Made by a program: the position numbers and the translations under genes | Notes under the pieces: model-generated | Seen by the model: only the letters and a program-made list of their open reading frames with translations | Told to the model about the DNA's origin: nothing | Database searches by the model: none | From: Desulfomonile sp963700305 | Lineage (GTDB): Bacteria; Desulfobacterota; Desulfomonilia; Desulfomonilales; Desulfomonilaceae | Reading direction: 5' to 3' | NCBI GenBank assembly: GCA_963700305.1 | Contig: CAVOXB010000023.1 | Location: 1 to 64,000 of the forward strand | DNA length: 64,000 nt | In this document: piece by piece, positions 18,370-28,564 of the stretch | Layout: each line of letters opens with the position of its first letter | Numbering within the stretch: the first letter of the stretch is position 1

Positions 18370-20493
18370 CTACGCTGCTTCATCTTCTTTGAGTTTCTGC
18401 ATAGCCTTTGAATCTGCTAGCGGGAAATCCACGGTAAATTCCGAGCCGCCATTCTTGGCGCAGTCTTCTATCGTCTTGCAGTGAACGCAGAGCTCCACGT
18501 TTCCCGGCATAGCTTCGTCGTTAGCTTTCAAGAAAGGGCATCTCTCGCTAGTAAAGGATAGTTTGAATCCGTAAAGCTCAGAAAACATTCTGATCCTCAA
18601 GAGGTCGATTCCTTTACCGCCTGCATTGAACGAGTACGGGCGACCGCTGGAGTAATTCTCAGTATCCTGCACAGGATAGAAGCCTTCAAAGATAAGCTCC
18701 TTGTCCTTATCAGGAATTCCCATGCCCGTGTCTTTTACCGTAAGAATGTATCGTTCACCCCTGACATTGCCCGTTACGTACACAGATCCATGATCCGGAG
18801 TGGCCTCGACAGCGTTCTTGATGAGACCCTCCATAATGGCGCGCAGGACATGTCCCGGTATGAGAAGCTCCTCTTCTTCAAGATTAAAATCCAGGTTCAA
18901 AATGCGTTTCTGCTCCTCAGCCTTTGTTTTGACAAAGTCGAATACCGAGGCACCAAATTCCCTGACGTTTATTCGTTCCAGCTCATCGCGCCTGGTCGGG
19001 AAAGTTTTTTCCAACCACTGGTGGATGACATCTGCCGCGTTCTTTATCTGGGGGGTCCATTCGGTCTGGACTTCCATCAGGTCCAACGCCTTTTGCAGAA
19101 AGTCCGTGATCCACCTTTTCTCAAAGGCGTAGCCTGTCATCATAATGCTTTCCACTTGGGCTTCCAGGCGATTAAGGCTTTGGACATGGCGGTTCATTCG
19201 TTCTATGGGCCGGTCGAAATCCTTCTGTCCCATGTCTCTGAGCCGCTTCCACATTGTGGCCAGCGTGCCTCGGATAATCGCAAGCGGGGTCCTCAGTTCG
19301 TGGGAAAGATGATTCAAGATTTTAGATTTGACCCTGTTGAGGTTTTCCAATTCGCGGTATGAACCGAGCAGTTCCTCAAAGAATGTGGCGTTTTCCACGG
19401 CTAAGGCAACGACTCCTGCAAGCGAAGACAAAATGTGCACATCTTCTTCAGCAAAATTTCCGTCCCTTTTGTTGATCACCACAATTACGCCGATCGTTTT
19501 TTCCCTTGTGTGAAGAGGCACTATGATTTCGTTGCGAATCTCGAATCCGGATCGCCGCTCAAATGGGGTAAAGAAGTTCGGATTGCTGGAGGGATTATTC
19601 AGCATCGCAGGCTCACCCGTCTGAAAAACTTGACCACTGATACTTCGATCGAGGGGGAGTCTGAGTTCACCGCTCCTTGCGCTGAGTAATCCTTTTTCGT
19701 CCTGCACCGCCCTCCAATACAGGTTTCCCTGGATCTCGTCATATAGCAGCAGGCCTGCTGCCTGTGTATTTAGAGCACTCCTGAGCTCTTCCATTACGAC
19801 TGAAAGAAGGTGATCCAGGTCCATTGTCGTGGCGAGCGCCATAGTGGTTCTGTAGATCATCTCCAGGTCGTCTTTGGATTTCTTAAGTGTCTTGTAAACT
19901 GTGGCATTGTCGATCGCGAGGGCGATCGTCCCGGCCATGGAAGACGCCAGGGCCTCGTCCTGTTGCGTGAAATCGCCGCCGATTTTGTTCATGACCATCA
20001 GCACGCCGATGGTTTTGTTGCTTGTGTTGAGCGGAACCTGAAGCGTCTTGCGGATATCAAATCCGCTCTTTTTGGTCATTTCCGGATAATATCGGGGATC
20101 TTTCGAGGTATCGTTGACTCTTGCCGGCTCATTGTGCCTGAACACCCATCCGGCTATGCTTCCTTCCAGCGGAAGCCTCAGATCCCTTGATTGCGCAGCC
20201 AGTATTTGTCTCGCGTCGCGCACCTGTCTCCAGTAGAGGTCCCCGCGAGTTTCGTCGTAGAGCAAGACTCCTGCACCTTCTGCCAGCAGCGCTTTACGGG
20301 CCTCATCGCACACTATGGCCAAGAGCTCATCAAGCTCCATAGTGGTCGTGAGCGCCTCGGAAATGTTGTACAGAATGGAAAGCTCGAACCCTTCGTCCTC
20401 GTCATAGTCCATCGCCTTGTCGATGAGGTCGCCAGCGATTTTTTCGAGTTCCCTGACCCTTCGTTCGAGTTCTTCGTATGTTGGTTTGGGCAT
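18370..20493 (-). CDS. GAF-GAF sensor histidine kinase
   Basis: A 707-residue cytoplasmic kinase. Two GAF domains (about 40-190 and 215-365) each start with a similar TTMELDELLAIV/TTMDLDHLLSVV helix. The phospho-acceptor histidine is in ILNHLSHELRTPLAII (about residue 400). The ATPase part has N box LIKNAVEATPDHG and G box DTGMGIPDKDKELIF. An unusual insertion near the C-terminus carries four cysteines: RCPFLKAN, then VELCVHCKTIEDC, just before the last strand SEFTVDFP. This could be a metal or redox site. The gene is about 20 bases from the downstream end of the HemN-like gene and may be co-transcribed with it; no response regulator is adjacent. Confidence 0.92.
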   Translation of the reverse strand: MPKPTYEELERRVRELEKIAGDLIDKAMDYDEDEGFELSILYNISEALTTTMELDELLAIVCDEARKALLAEGAGVLLYDETRGDLYWRQVRDARQILAAQSRDLRLPLEGSIAGWVFRHNEPARVNDTSKDPRYYPEMTKKSGFDIRKTLQVPLNTSNKTIGVLMVMNKIGGDFTQQDEALASSMAGTIALAIDNATVYKTLKKSKDDLEMIYRTTMALATTMDLDHLLSVVMEELRSALNTQAAGLLLYDEIQGNLYWRAVQDEKGLLSARSGELRLPLDRSISGQVFQTGEPAMLNNPSSNPNFFTPFERRSGFEIRNEIIVPLHTREKTIGVIVVINKRDGNFAEEDVHILSSLAGVVALAVENATFFEELLGSYRELENLNRVKSKILNHLSHELRTPLAIIRGTLATMWKRLRDMGQKDFDRPIERMNRHVQSLNRLEAQVESIMMTGYAFEKRWITDFLQKALDLMEVQTEWTPQIKNAADVIHQWLEKTFPTRRDELERINVREFGASVFDFVKTKAEEQKRILNLDFNLEEEELLIPGHVLRAIMEGLIKNAVEATPDHGSVYVTGNVRGERYILTVKDTGMGIPDKDKELIFEGFYPVQDTENYSSGRPYSFNAGGKGIDLLRIRMFSELYGFKLSFTSERCPFLKANDEAMPGNVELCVHCKTIEDCAKNGGSEFTVDFPLADSKAMQKLKEDEAA

Positions 20494-20514
20494 TCGTTGA
20501 TACTCCGCAATTAT

Positions 20515-21784
20515 TTATTGCGCACACTCGTTCGGGGCTTTGATGCTCGCGCGGCAAATATCCCGGAAATTATTCACTCCCGTGAAGAACTCCCGCATCA
20601 TGATCACCCAAAAGTATTGCCCTTTTGGTGTCAATCTCAGATTCCCGTCTTCCTTGACAAGGGCGCCGACGAGCTTGAATAGCGGAATCTCTTTCCACAG
20701 TGTTTTCGAGAATGAACCATTGAATTTTCTTTCGGCCTTGTCCAGATTCAGGGAAGTGCCGAAGAGCTTCATCATAAAATCATAGTGAATTTGTTCCCTT
20801 TTTGAAAAGTTCTTCTTTGCCAGGATCGGTAGTTTTCCTTGTACGATTTGGCGCATGTACTCCGGGACCGAAAAAGTGTTCGCCATGCACGCGCCGTTCA
20901 CGTAACCGAAGGATCCACTCCCTGCACCCACATATTCGTCATAATCTACAATATATTCGTCTATCATGCTCTTTTTTCAGAGAAGCACCACGCTGTCCCG
21001 CAAGAATAGTCTTCGTGAAGCCCTTCCACGATTTTTTCGTAAAAACGCCGCTCCTGTTCATAGCTGATGGGGCCGAATCTCCGCGCAAGGTCCTTTTTTG
21101 TCACGTCAGAGACCATGAGCGGATAAAAGGTCACCTGATCTGACTGAATTTCTTTGATTATTTCAAGGTCACGTTCCAACATTGACATGGTTTGCGTGGG
21201 AAAGTTGAATATCATGTCCACATTCAACGTGTCGAAACGACCCATCAATTTCGCCAGGCGATCCTTGATTTCCGTTCCGCTACCGTATTTGTGATAGCGC
21301 TCCATCTGCTTGAGTAGGCCATCATCGAAGCTTTGAACCCCTACGGAAAGCCTGTTGACGCCCCCCTGCTTCAGTATATCCATGATTTCGTCGGTCAGAT
21401 GATTGGGATTGGTCTCCATTGAGATTTCTCTCATGTGGAACATACCCTTGAGATCATCCAGCAATCTGCCAATCTCATCAGGCAGCACAGTGGGGGTTCC
21501 ACCTCCCACGTAAACGCGGAGGCAAAGTCAAAGCCCAGGTCCGCATACATCCGTATCTCTTTGGTCAAACATTTGAAATACTCCCGCGCAATGGGTTTCT
21601 CCAGGGGAAAACGATTGAACGAGCAATACGGGCAAAGCTCTTCGCAATACGGGATATGAACATACAGGAGGTATTCCACCCCTTTTTCGGGGCGCGGGGG
21701 TGTTGCAGCCCCAAGTTGGTCGAACTGTAAGGTCTTGTTATATTTCCGTTTCAGGTACGCGGTCAGAAGAGCTTCTGTGATCAT
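20515..21784 (-). CDS. HemN/HemW-like radical SAM protein, two frameshifts
   Basis: About 423 residues after correction. The first frame (21784-21500) has the radical SAM cluster YVHIPYCEELCPYCSF (C47, C51, C54). One missing T at 21512-21514 links it to YVGGGTPTVLPDEI and the middle domain LSVGVQSFDDGLLKQMERY. One missing A in the six-base run at 20972-20977 links CGTAWCFSEK to MIDEYIVDYDEYVGAGSGSF and a wHTH-like C-terminus (LRLTPKGQYFWVIMM). This is the layout of oxygen-independent coproporphyrinogen III oxidase relatives. The GAGSGSF block fits HemN/HemW proteins, but true haem synthesis versus a haem-chaperone role cannot be decided. Both indels are in homopolymers, so the gene is probably intact in the organism. 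Confidence 0.85.
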
Positions 21785-21971
21785 AAAACCTGTGACCCCG
21801 AGTGCACTGCTTATTCTCCCTTTGCCGGCATGTCGTTTTCAGTACGGCCCCGATACAACCCTGCATATTATCACAAAACCATTTCAATGCTGAAGGGTTA
21901 GAACTGTTTCAAGCAGGATACGTGCCAGATGACGGACGGTTCCAGAGGCCGAAAAGGCCTTTCATTCAGAT

Positions 21972-23008
21972 TTATTGCGAGATTGCGCGTTTAATCATTC
22001 GTTCGATTTCCGGATTAGCATTAATGTGAATAATTGCAATGTCGGGGTGCTCATGAGAAAACACGCGAAAGATTTCGTCCGCAAAAGCCTGACCGATTGT
22101 GTCGACGTCCCTGAAATCAAAGACTACCGTCTTGAATTTCTCGATTCTCGCCAATACCCTTTTCGCCTGAGACCGCGAAATAAGTTTTTCTTGCTCGTAC
22201 TGCGCCAGTCTCACAGGCACAATGGTTTTTGTGAATCCATAATCCTCATCGCCGGATGCGAACTTGTCGAATACCTCGGTCGCAGTTATGGCTGCATTGT
22301 TACTTATTTCCATCAGCACAGACGTCCCCATTTGTATATCAATCGGTATCCGGGGAATTTCCCATAGCCAGTCCCCATGACTTCCGCTATGGGCGAAAAG
22401 CGTCTTTCCAGACACTATTTCGAAACGGTCGAACATCTTTGATGAAAAGAATATGCCTTCTCCGGTGTGGTGTTCAGGATCGGTGGTTAGCTTTCCCTTA
22501 GCGAGCTCTAGGAGTGCATGGCGCTCATCCTCAAGATTCAACTCCCTTTGAAGCTTCTTGAATATGCCTTCTCCGTCGTCTGTTACTTGGACGAGTGATG
22601 CCATTGCTGTTCTTTCTACATACACATGGACAGAAGTTCCTGATGAATGGTCGATTGCATTGTTAAGCATTTCTGTAAACCCGTACTGCAAGATGTAGCG
22701 AACATTCTCGGGCAATTCTGCAAACAATGGCGAAACATCCTTTCTCCAGACGACATCCTCCTTAAGATTCCCGTCCAAAACATACTCGAATTCCTTTTCA
22801 AAAGGTCGAAGGCTGTACGAGGATCGCGGGTGGTTCCCTTCGCGATAAGGACTTCTTCATTGACAAGCTTCTGAAGATGCTTATTAACCGCTTGACGAGA
22901 TACACTGAATCTTTCTGCTGTAAACGTCGCTATGTCGGCGGGATGGTCCTCGATATTCTCCAATATGAACCGCCGAATGTCCTCGCCTCTTTTTCGCACA
23001 CCCACCAA
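21972..23008 (-). CDS. wHTH-HATPase-STAS-like regulator, one frameshift
   Basis: About 345 residues after adding one A at 22795-22798. Residues 1-70 form a winged helix (ATFTAERFSVSRQAVNKHLQ). The middle is an HATPase domain of the anti-sigma/GHKL type: N box GFTEMLNNAIDHSSG and G boxes DDGEGIFKK and TGEGIFFSSKMF. The last 65 residues, FKTVVFDFRDVDTIGQAFAD to the end, are a STAS-like DUF4325 domain. The combination suggests a DNA-binding switch in which the ATPase talks to the STAS-like part. The start is TTG at 23008 (or GTG at 23005), with AGGAGGTG upstream. Three direct repeats upstream suggest autoregulation. Confidence 0.85.
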
Positions 23009-23025
23009 GGAAACACCTCCTATTT

Positions 23026-23080
23026 ATCAACCTTATTAATTATATTAATCAACCTTATTTCAATCTTTGTCAACCATATT
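23026..23080. promoter_or_regulatory. Three direct repeats upstream of the wHTH regulator
   Basis: The 12-mer RTCAACCWTATT occurs at 23026-23037, 23048-23059 and 23069-23080. Start-to-start distances are 22 and 21 bases, about two helical turns, so copies face the same side of the DNA. They lie 18 bases upstream of the TTG start of the leftward gene, where a promoter and operator are expected. Binding by the encoded winged helix is inferred. Confidence 0.55.
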
Positions 23081-23244
23081 GCCAGGAATCGCTGTCTTTG
23101 CCGGATCTTCAACCCTTTGTTGATTCGCTAATCAATTTAGGTTATTTCAGAGAGCTGAAAATGATAGTATCGAAGGGCAACTCGCAGCAGTTCGCCGCAA
23201 CTTGAGGACCAGTAGCTGCGCACCTCGACACGATGGAGGATCAC

Positions 23245-24380
23245 ATGAGTGTACAAGATCCCTGGAAGCCTTTTCTTGAAGTCGTGCAGGCTCCTTGGGA
23301 AAAAGCCGTGGAATGGAAGAATCTTAACAAAGGTAAGGTCATAGGGCACTTGCTGCCGGATGTTCCGGAAGAGATACTGCATGCTGCCGGGGCATTGCCC
23401 GTCGCGATTGAAGGCGCGGGGGTCCGGTCTCGCGGGCACAGGCACACATTCCCGGTTACACTTGCACCCACGCAATGGGGGCCCTAGAGCTCGGTTTGAA
23501 AGGCGACCTGACCGCGCTCGACGGTATGGTGATCCCCTACGTATGCGACACCACGAGAAATTTGTTTCATATATGGGATTCCTGCTTTCCCCAAATGAAA
23601 AACGAATTCCTTCGACTCCCCAAGCGAATGAATCACGCGGCAGCCAAGGAATACCTCAGGGCCGAATTCTCCAGATTATTCGATTGGGCATGTGGGGTGA
23701 CCGGACGTCACGCCGGCTCTAAAGAACTAGCGGCTTCGGTTGAACTCTATAATAAAAGCAGAGCAAGGCTGCGACAGGCTTATTTGAAGCATCAACAGCA
23801 ACCCTCTTTGTGGACCTCCGAGCGAATCGGTCTGCTCATCGCATCCGCCACTAGGGCTCCGCGGGAAGAGCATCTTGTTTGGATGGATTCGCTTCCCTGG
23901 GACGACAATACGTCTGACGATGGGGGATCCCGAATCCCTGTGTACGTCAGAGGTAAAGTTTGGGACCCACCGGGAATACTGGATCTCCTAGATCACCTGG
24001 GTTTGCTCGTCGTGCGAGATGAAATAGTAACCGGCTTCAGGGGCATAGAATTCGATGCGAAGCCTGGCGATAACCCTTTGGATGCGCTTGTGGAGCGGCA
24101 TTTCTCCACAATTCCTTATGCCGGCTATCATCTGGACCCGAACGAGACGGTAACAAGGTTCGTTGCCCGGGTCCGCTCAAGCGGAGCTCACGGTGTCATT
24201 TTCTTGAACCCGAAATTCTGCGAGGCAGCGGGGTTTGACACTCCGGATTTTAATAAGGCCCTTACAGAGGCCAAAATTCCGAGCATAATACTGGAGACAT
24301 CCGCACGCGGGGCTTCGCCGGACCAGGTCCGTCTGCGCCTGGAGGCTTTCCGCGAAATGATAGCGGATGATCTGCCGTGA
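23245..24380 (+). CDS. 2-hydroxyacyl-CoA dehydratase/benzoyl-CoA reductase-type subunit, one frameshift
   Basis: About 379 residues after adding one T at 23456-23457, which joins RGHRHTFPV to YTCTHAMGALELGLKGDL. The family (HgdB/BcrB-BcrC-like) binds a [4Fe-4S] cluster through three scattered cysteines; candidates are YTCTHAMG, PYVCDTTRNL and NPKFCEAAGF. These enzymes perform ATP-activated single-electron reductions: either dehydration of 2-hydroxyacyl-CoA or reduction of aryl-CoA. ATG 23245 is chosen because GGAGG at 23236 is well spaced. The next gene encodes the partner subunit 99 bases downstream. No activator ATPase (HgdC/BcrA-type) is adjacent. Confidence 0.86.
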
Positions 24381-24478
24381 AAACCAGAATCGCAGGAGAC
24401 TTCATATACAAAGGGGGTTTCGCCCATTTTCCGGTTTGAAAATCAATCATATGATTGTGGTGAACGGAGGATTCATAC

Positions 24479-25678
24479 ATGCAGCCGATTGAATCGCTTA
24501 GAAAGCTCAAGCAAATAAATATAGACTATTACGGCGCCGCACATATGGCCAAGCAAAGCAACAAGTTCATAGCGTACGTGAACGCGTTCACTCCAGTTGA
24601 GCTTTTGTACGCAATGGACGTAATCCCTATATATCCGGAGAATCACGCGGTCATTATAGGTGCTCGGAAGATGTCAGCGGAAGTTGCATCAGCAGCTGAA
24701 GGCATGGGCTATTCCATGGACCTTTGCTCGTACGCCAGGTGCGATTTGGGGTCCATAAAAACGGGACTCAGCCCGACGTGGGGCCTTCCGAAGCCCGATT
24801 TGCTTTTGATTTCCAATTGCCAGTGCGGAACGCTTACCAAATGGTTCGAGGTGTTGAGCAGATTGTATGGCTCTCCCATGTTTCTGATCGACATTCCCCA
24901 CTCAGGACACGGTGAGTCCGACCCTGCAGCCGAAAAATACGTTAGGGCGCAATTAGACGATCTGGTGGTGCTCCTGGAGAAAATAACCGGTCGCCCGCTC
25001 AATCCGGAGAAACTAAAAGAAAGTACCCGTCTATCCAGAGAAGCCTCGGAACTGTGGACGCGGGTTCTGGAGGTTGGTGCAAGTAAGCCGGCTCCTATAA
25101 CGGTTTTCGATCAATTCATTTCCATGTCGCCAATAGTCGCGCAGCGAGGGACGCAAGTCGCTGTCGATTTTTATCGGGAGCTCGTGTCGGAATTGGAATA
25201 TCGCGTCCAAAAAGGCATCGGCGCATGCGACAATGAAAAATTCCGATTGTTCTGGGATAATCTGCCGATTTGGCCTGAGCTTCGGCGCTTGTCCCTGTTC
25301 CTGGAAGAACGAGGCGGCAGTCTGGTGACTTCCCTCTATACTTGGGCTTGGGCCAGACTCGCGGTGGGAGACGAAGACCCTCTGGACGACTGGACGAAAC
25401 AGTACCTTTACGCTGCAAACCTGCATCTGGAAAGAAGAATACAGGATTACGTTGATATAGGTTTGAAATATGAGCTTGATGGATTTCTGTACCATTCGAA
25501 TCGCAGCTGCAAATTCATTTCTCAGGATATCCCGGAAGTCAGAAGGGCCGTCACAGACCGAACGGGAATACCAGGGCTAATCATAGAAGCCGACCACAAC
25601 GACCCACGGCTGTACTCAATCGAATCCCTGGAAACGCAGATCGGGAATTTCTTGGAGCTTTTGGAGTCAAGAAGATAG
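24479..25678 (+). CDS. 2-hydroxyacyl-CoA dehydratase/benzoyl-CoA reductase-type partner subunit
   Basis: A 399-residue member of the 2-hydroxyglutaryl-CoA dehydratase D-component family. It opens with KFIAYVNAFTPVELLYAMDV, the standard start of the family, and has cysteine blocks LCSYARCDLG, ISNCQCGTLTKWFE and HSNRSCKFIS, the last being the usual late cluster ligand. GGAGG lies eight bases before the ATG. With the preceding gene it should form a heterodimer. Substrate is unknown: without an adjacent ATPase activator or CoA ligase I cannot separate an aryl-CoA reductase from a hydroxyacyl-CoA dehydratase. A strong hairpin follows the stop. Confidence 0.9.
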   Translation: MQPIESLRKLKQINIDYYGAAHMAKQSNKFIAYVNAFTPVELLYAMDVIPIYPENHAVIIGARKMSAEVASAAEGMGYSMDLCSYARCDLGSIKTGLSPTWGLPKPDLLLISNCQCGTLTKWFEVLSRLYGSPMFLIDIPHSGHGESDPAAEKYVRAQLDDLVVLLEKITGRPLNPEKLKESTRLSREASELWTRVLEVGASKPAPITVFDQFISMSPIVAQRGTQVAVDFYRELVSELEYRVQKGIGACDNEKFRLFWDNLPIWPELRRLSLFLEERGGSLVTSLYTWAWARLAVGDEDPLDDWTKQYLYAANLHLERRIQDYVDIGLKYELDGFLYHSNRSCKFISQDIPEVRRAVTDRTGIPGLIIEADHNDPRLYSIESLETQIGNFLELLESRR

Positions 25679-25761
25679 GTGAACATTTTGTCATGGCTAG
25701 AGAGGAAACAGTCTCGAGACATGTCATGGCAGGGGCAGAGTTCGAAGCGATCTTCTCAGAA

Positions 25762-25792
25762 TAGTAGGACCGGCAGGTTGCCGGTCCTACTA
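25762..25792 (+). terminator. Perfect 14-bp hairpin after the dehydratase genes
   Basis: TAGTAGGACCGGCA and its exact complement surround a three-base loop about 85 bases after the stop. It has no T-tract, so it is either a terminator or a palindromic intergenic repeat. Confidence 0.5.
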
Positions 25793-25961
25793 AAGCATTG
25801 CTTCGCGGTATCACTCCGGCAATGCGAAAGCGAGTAGCTAATCCGACAGAATTCTCGACAACGACTGTGATCCATCAGACGATGCCCTTGTCGCTTGTCC
25901 AGATCAAAATGGTGTCCCCTTTATACGAGCAAATGCATTCAAAGAGTTTGGAGGCTGTTTC

Positions 25962-26999
25962 ATGACAATGATGAAAGCTCTTGTCAAAGCCAGAACCGAA
26001 CCAGGAATATGGTTGCAGGAAGTTCCCGTTCCGGAAATAGGGATGAACGATGTCTTGATCAGAGTGCATAAAACCTCCATTTGCGGGACTGACATTCATA
26101 TCTATAATTGGGATGAGTGGGCGCAAAAGACTATTCCCGTGCCAATGCAAACAGGTCACGAATTTGTCGGCAGAGTCGAGAAAACAGGCGCTAATGTCCG
26201 TGACTTCAAGCCAGGAGATCTTGTATCAGGCGAGGGCCACGTCGTTTGCGGTCATTGCAGAAACTGCATGGCGGGCCGCAGACATCTTTGCAGGAAAACC
26301 ACCGGAGTGGGAGTAAATCGTCCCGGAGCATTTGCAGAATACATTTCGATTCCACAGACAAATGTGTGGTACTGCGATCCGAATATACCGCTGGACGTGC
26401 TCTCATGCTTCGATCCATTAGGCAATGCTGCTCATACAGCGGTTTCCTTCAGCGTCCTCGGTGAAGACGTTCTAATTACGGGAGCCGGACCAATCGGCTG
26501 CATGGCTACGGCCATAGTTAAACTCGCAGGAGCCCGCTACATAGTGGTAACGGACGTGAATCCGTATCGGCTCGATCTTGCCAGAAAAATGGGAGCAACA
26601 TTGGCACTTGACGTGCGCCACGAAAGCATTGCAGATGCTCAGACGAAATTAGGAATGAAAGAAGGTTTTGATGTCGCTCTTGAGATGTCAGGCAGCCCAA
26701 ATGCTTTCCAGGAGATGCTCGCGAACATGTGTCACGGCGGCAAGATAGCCCTTCTTGGGATATTGCCATCGAAGACCTTGATAGACTTGAATTTGGTGGT
26801 TTTCAACGGATTGACGATAAAGGGTATTTACGGACGAGAAATGTACGAAACCTGGTACATGATGACTTCCATGATCCAAACCGGTTTGGACATTACCCCC
26901 GTAATCACACATCATTTTCATTATACTGAATACGAAAAGGCCTTCGAGGTGATGCGTTCAGGTCAGTCCGGAAAAGTTATATTGAATTGGATTGAATAA
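25962..26999 (+). CDS. tdh: L-threonine 3-dehydrogenase
   Basis: A 345-residue zinc-dependent medium-chain dehydrogenase that oxidises threonine to 2-amino-3-ketobutyrate with NAD. The catalytic zinc ligands lie in SICGTDIHIYNWDEW and TGHEFVG. The structural zinc loop is VVCGHCRNCMAGRRHLC. The Rossmann motif is VLITGAGPIGCMA, followed by the Asp of VVTDVNP that selects NAD. The NWDEWAQ and GVGVNRPGAFAEY blocks are specific to Tdh. GGAGG is seven bases before the ATG. The kbl gene, often adjacent, is not in the window. Confidence 0.94.
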   Translation: MTMMKALVKARTEPGIWLQEVPVPEIGMNDVLIRVHKTSICGTDIHIYNWDEWAQKTIPVPMQTGHEFVGRVEKTGANVRDFKPGDLVSGEGHVVCGHCRNCMAGRRHLCRKTTGVGVNRPGAFAEYISIPQTNVWYCDPNIPLDVLSCFDPLGNAAHTAVSFSVLGEDVLITGAGPIGCMATAIVKLAGARYIVVTDVNPYRLDLARKMGATLALDVRHESIADAQTKLGMKEGFDVALEMSGSPNAFQEMLANMCHGGKIALLGILPSKTLIDLNLVVFNGLTIKGIYGREMYETWYMMTSMIQTGLDITPVITHHFHYTEYEKAFEVMRSGQSGKVILNWIE

Positions 27000-27092
27000 A
27001 ATCAAACGCAAGGGCCTGAATCCGTCATCCAGACGGAAGTCGGGAGCGTTCTCCCAATACCTGGTCAAACGAGTAGCACTTTCTTCGGTAAA

Positions 27093-27109
27093 ACGGGCAT
27101 CTTGCCCGT
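27093..27109. terminator. Short hairpin after tdh
   Basis: ACGGGCA-TCT-TGCCCGT forms a perfect 7-bp stem between the convergent tdh and UroD/MetE-like genes. There is no clear T-tract. An imperfect GACGGAAGTC palindrome at about 27025 resembles those at 17725-17805. Confidence 0.4.
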
Positions 27110-27243
27110 CATTGAATCGATATGCGAGACGCCTAGCCCACCATTTCCTTTGCTCATGAAATTACCTCTTTGACGAGGCTTTGGAATAAGCCTTTCTCTT
27201 CAAACGTGTCCAGGATTGGATCATTATCAAAGCCGAAGTGCCG

Positions 27244-28269
27244 TCATAGATATCTCGTTTTCAACGCGTCTGCCATCCGGTTCAGCGCTGCAAAAGCGCT
27301 CTCCACGGTGCGTTCCTTGTCCGGGTTGACCAGGCAGCACGTAGCTGGGGAAAGCATGGACCGGGCGATGAGTTCTTGCCGATCAATGCCCTTGGACCAG
27401 AGGATTTCCCAAACCTTTTCGAGACGCCGGACCAAAGAGGGGATCTCCTCCTGGGCGAACGCTTCGAAACCCGTGGGTACGATTCCCCACACGATGACGC
27501 CGCCCCGATCAAGAAACTTTTTGATGGCGGTGGCGTATGAGGCGAAAATTTCCGCATTGGTGTAAACGTCCAAGGAAAGCACGTCCAAGTCCAGATTCAA
27601 CAGAAAATCCCAATCCGGGTTGCCGCAGAGATGAATCCCGCGAGGCCGGTCCACTTGGGTGAAGAATTGGTCCAGGTCGCCCTTGGCCTTCAAGTCGCCA
27701 TATCCCGCCATGGCCGAGAACAGGAATTGCAATCCCGGTTCATCAACAAACATGAATGCATTGGCGTTGCGCTGTTTGAGCCGCTCCAACTGAACATTCA
27801 ATCGTTTTGCCAAGAAATCTAGCATGAAGGGCCGTACGGTGTCATCAAAGATAATGGGGCGGTCATCCTGGTCCATTATGTTGAATCCGAAACTGATCGG
27901 CCCTTCCAGTTGGCCCCGAATGGCCGACCTGTCCTTGAGGTCCAGTGACAGAAATCGATGGTATACCACCGAGTAGGTCTCGCTGACGTCAAAATAGGTC
28001 GGGTCATCAAAACGGAGCAGCGCCTCTTCCAGTTCCTCGGCGAATTTGTCCATTGAAAAACGCAGCGTCCGTTTGTCCATATCCAGGATGATGCCGGGAA
28101 AATGCTCCGCCGCTTGTACATACATATCTTCATAGTAGCTGTAGTTAGGCAATTGCGGCCAAAAGGGTACGTCCAATGACAGGGCCATGTCCAGGGCGCG
28201 GGACACATCTGTATGCGGCATCACGGCCATGGCGGTCGTCAAAAGGTTGCCGGGAATTTTGTGACTCAT
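27244..28269 (-). CDS. UroD/MetE-fold protein (cobalamin-independent methionine synthase-like)
   Basis: About 341 residues from ATG 28269; the frame opens upstream to a GTG at 28359. It has the TIM-barrel pattern of the UroD/MetE superfamily: LLTTAMAVMPHTDVSRALDM, PFWPQLPNYSYYEDMYVQ, a metal-binding HLCGNPDWDFLL and a late Cys in LSPATCCLVNP. In MetE-like methyltransferases His-x-Cys and a later Cys bind the zinc that activates a thiol. It is much shorter than MetE and so resembles the stand-alone C-terminal MetE-like enzymes, whose methyl donor is often unknown. It converges with tdh and is the last ordinary gene before the island. Confidence 0.78.
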   Translation of the reverse strand: MSHKIPGNLLTTAMAVMPHTDVSRALDMALSLDVPFWPQLPNYSYYEDMYVQAAEHFPGIILDMDKRTLRFSMDKFAEELEEALLRFDDPTYFDVSETYSVVYHRFLSLDLKDRSAIRGQLEGPISFGFNIMDQDDRPIIFDDTVRPFMLDFLAKRLNVQLERLKQRNANAFMFVDEPGLQFLFSAMAGYGDLKAKGDLDQFFTQVDRPRGIHLCGNPDWDFLLNLDLDVLSLDVYTNAEIFASYATAIKKFLDRGGVIVWGIVPTGFEAFAQEEIPSLVRRLEKVWEILWSKGIDRQELIARSMLSPATCCLVNPDKERTVESAFAALNRMADALKTRYL

Positions 28270-28564
28270 CTGTCGCAGCACCGTCCGTGGAAATAATAAA
28301 GCACTTTCACATTTTTTCTCCAGGTATTTAGTGTTCCCTTCCGCAAAATCTATGGGCACAATACAGAATATATTTTGGGAACCGGGTCGAAAGCCAATCG
28401 CCTAACATGGAGATCCGGCAATATTCAGCCTTCTGTTGTCCGTTTTGGCACCCTTGACTGGTGGACGGATAGCTCCGCTGACCCTCAAAATAAAAAGCTC
28501 ACAAGAGGGGCTCACAAACAACACAAAAGGGCTAGGAAATGAATCCTAACCATTTGTAATCATT

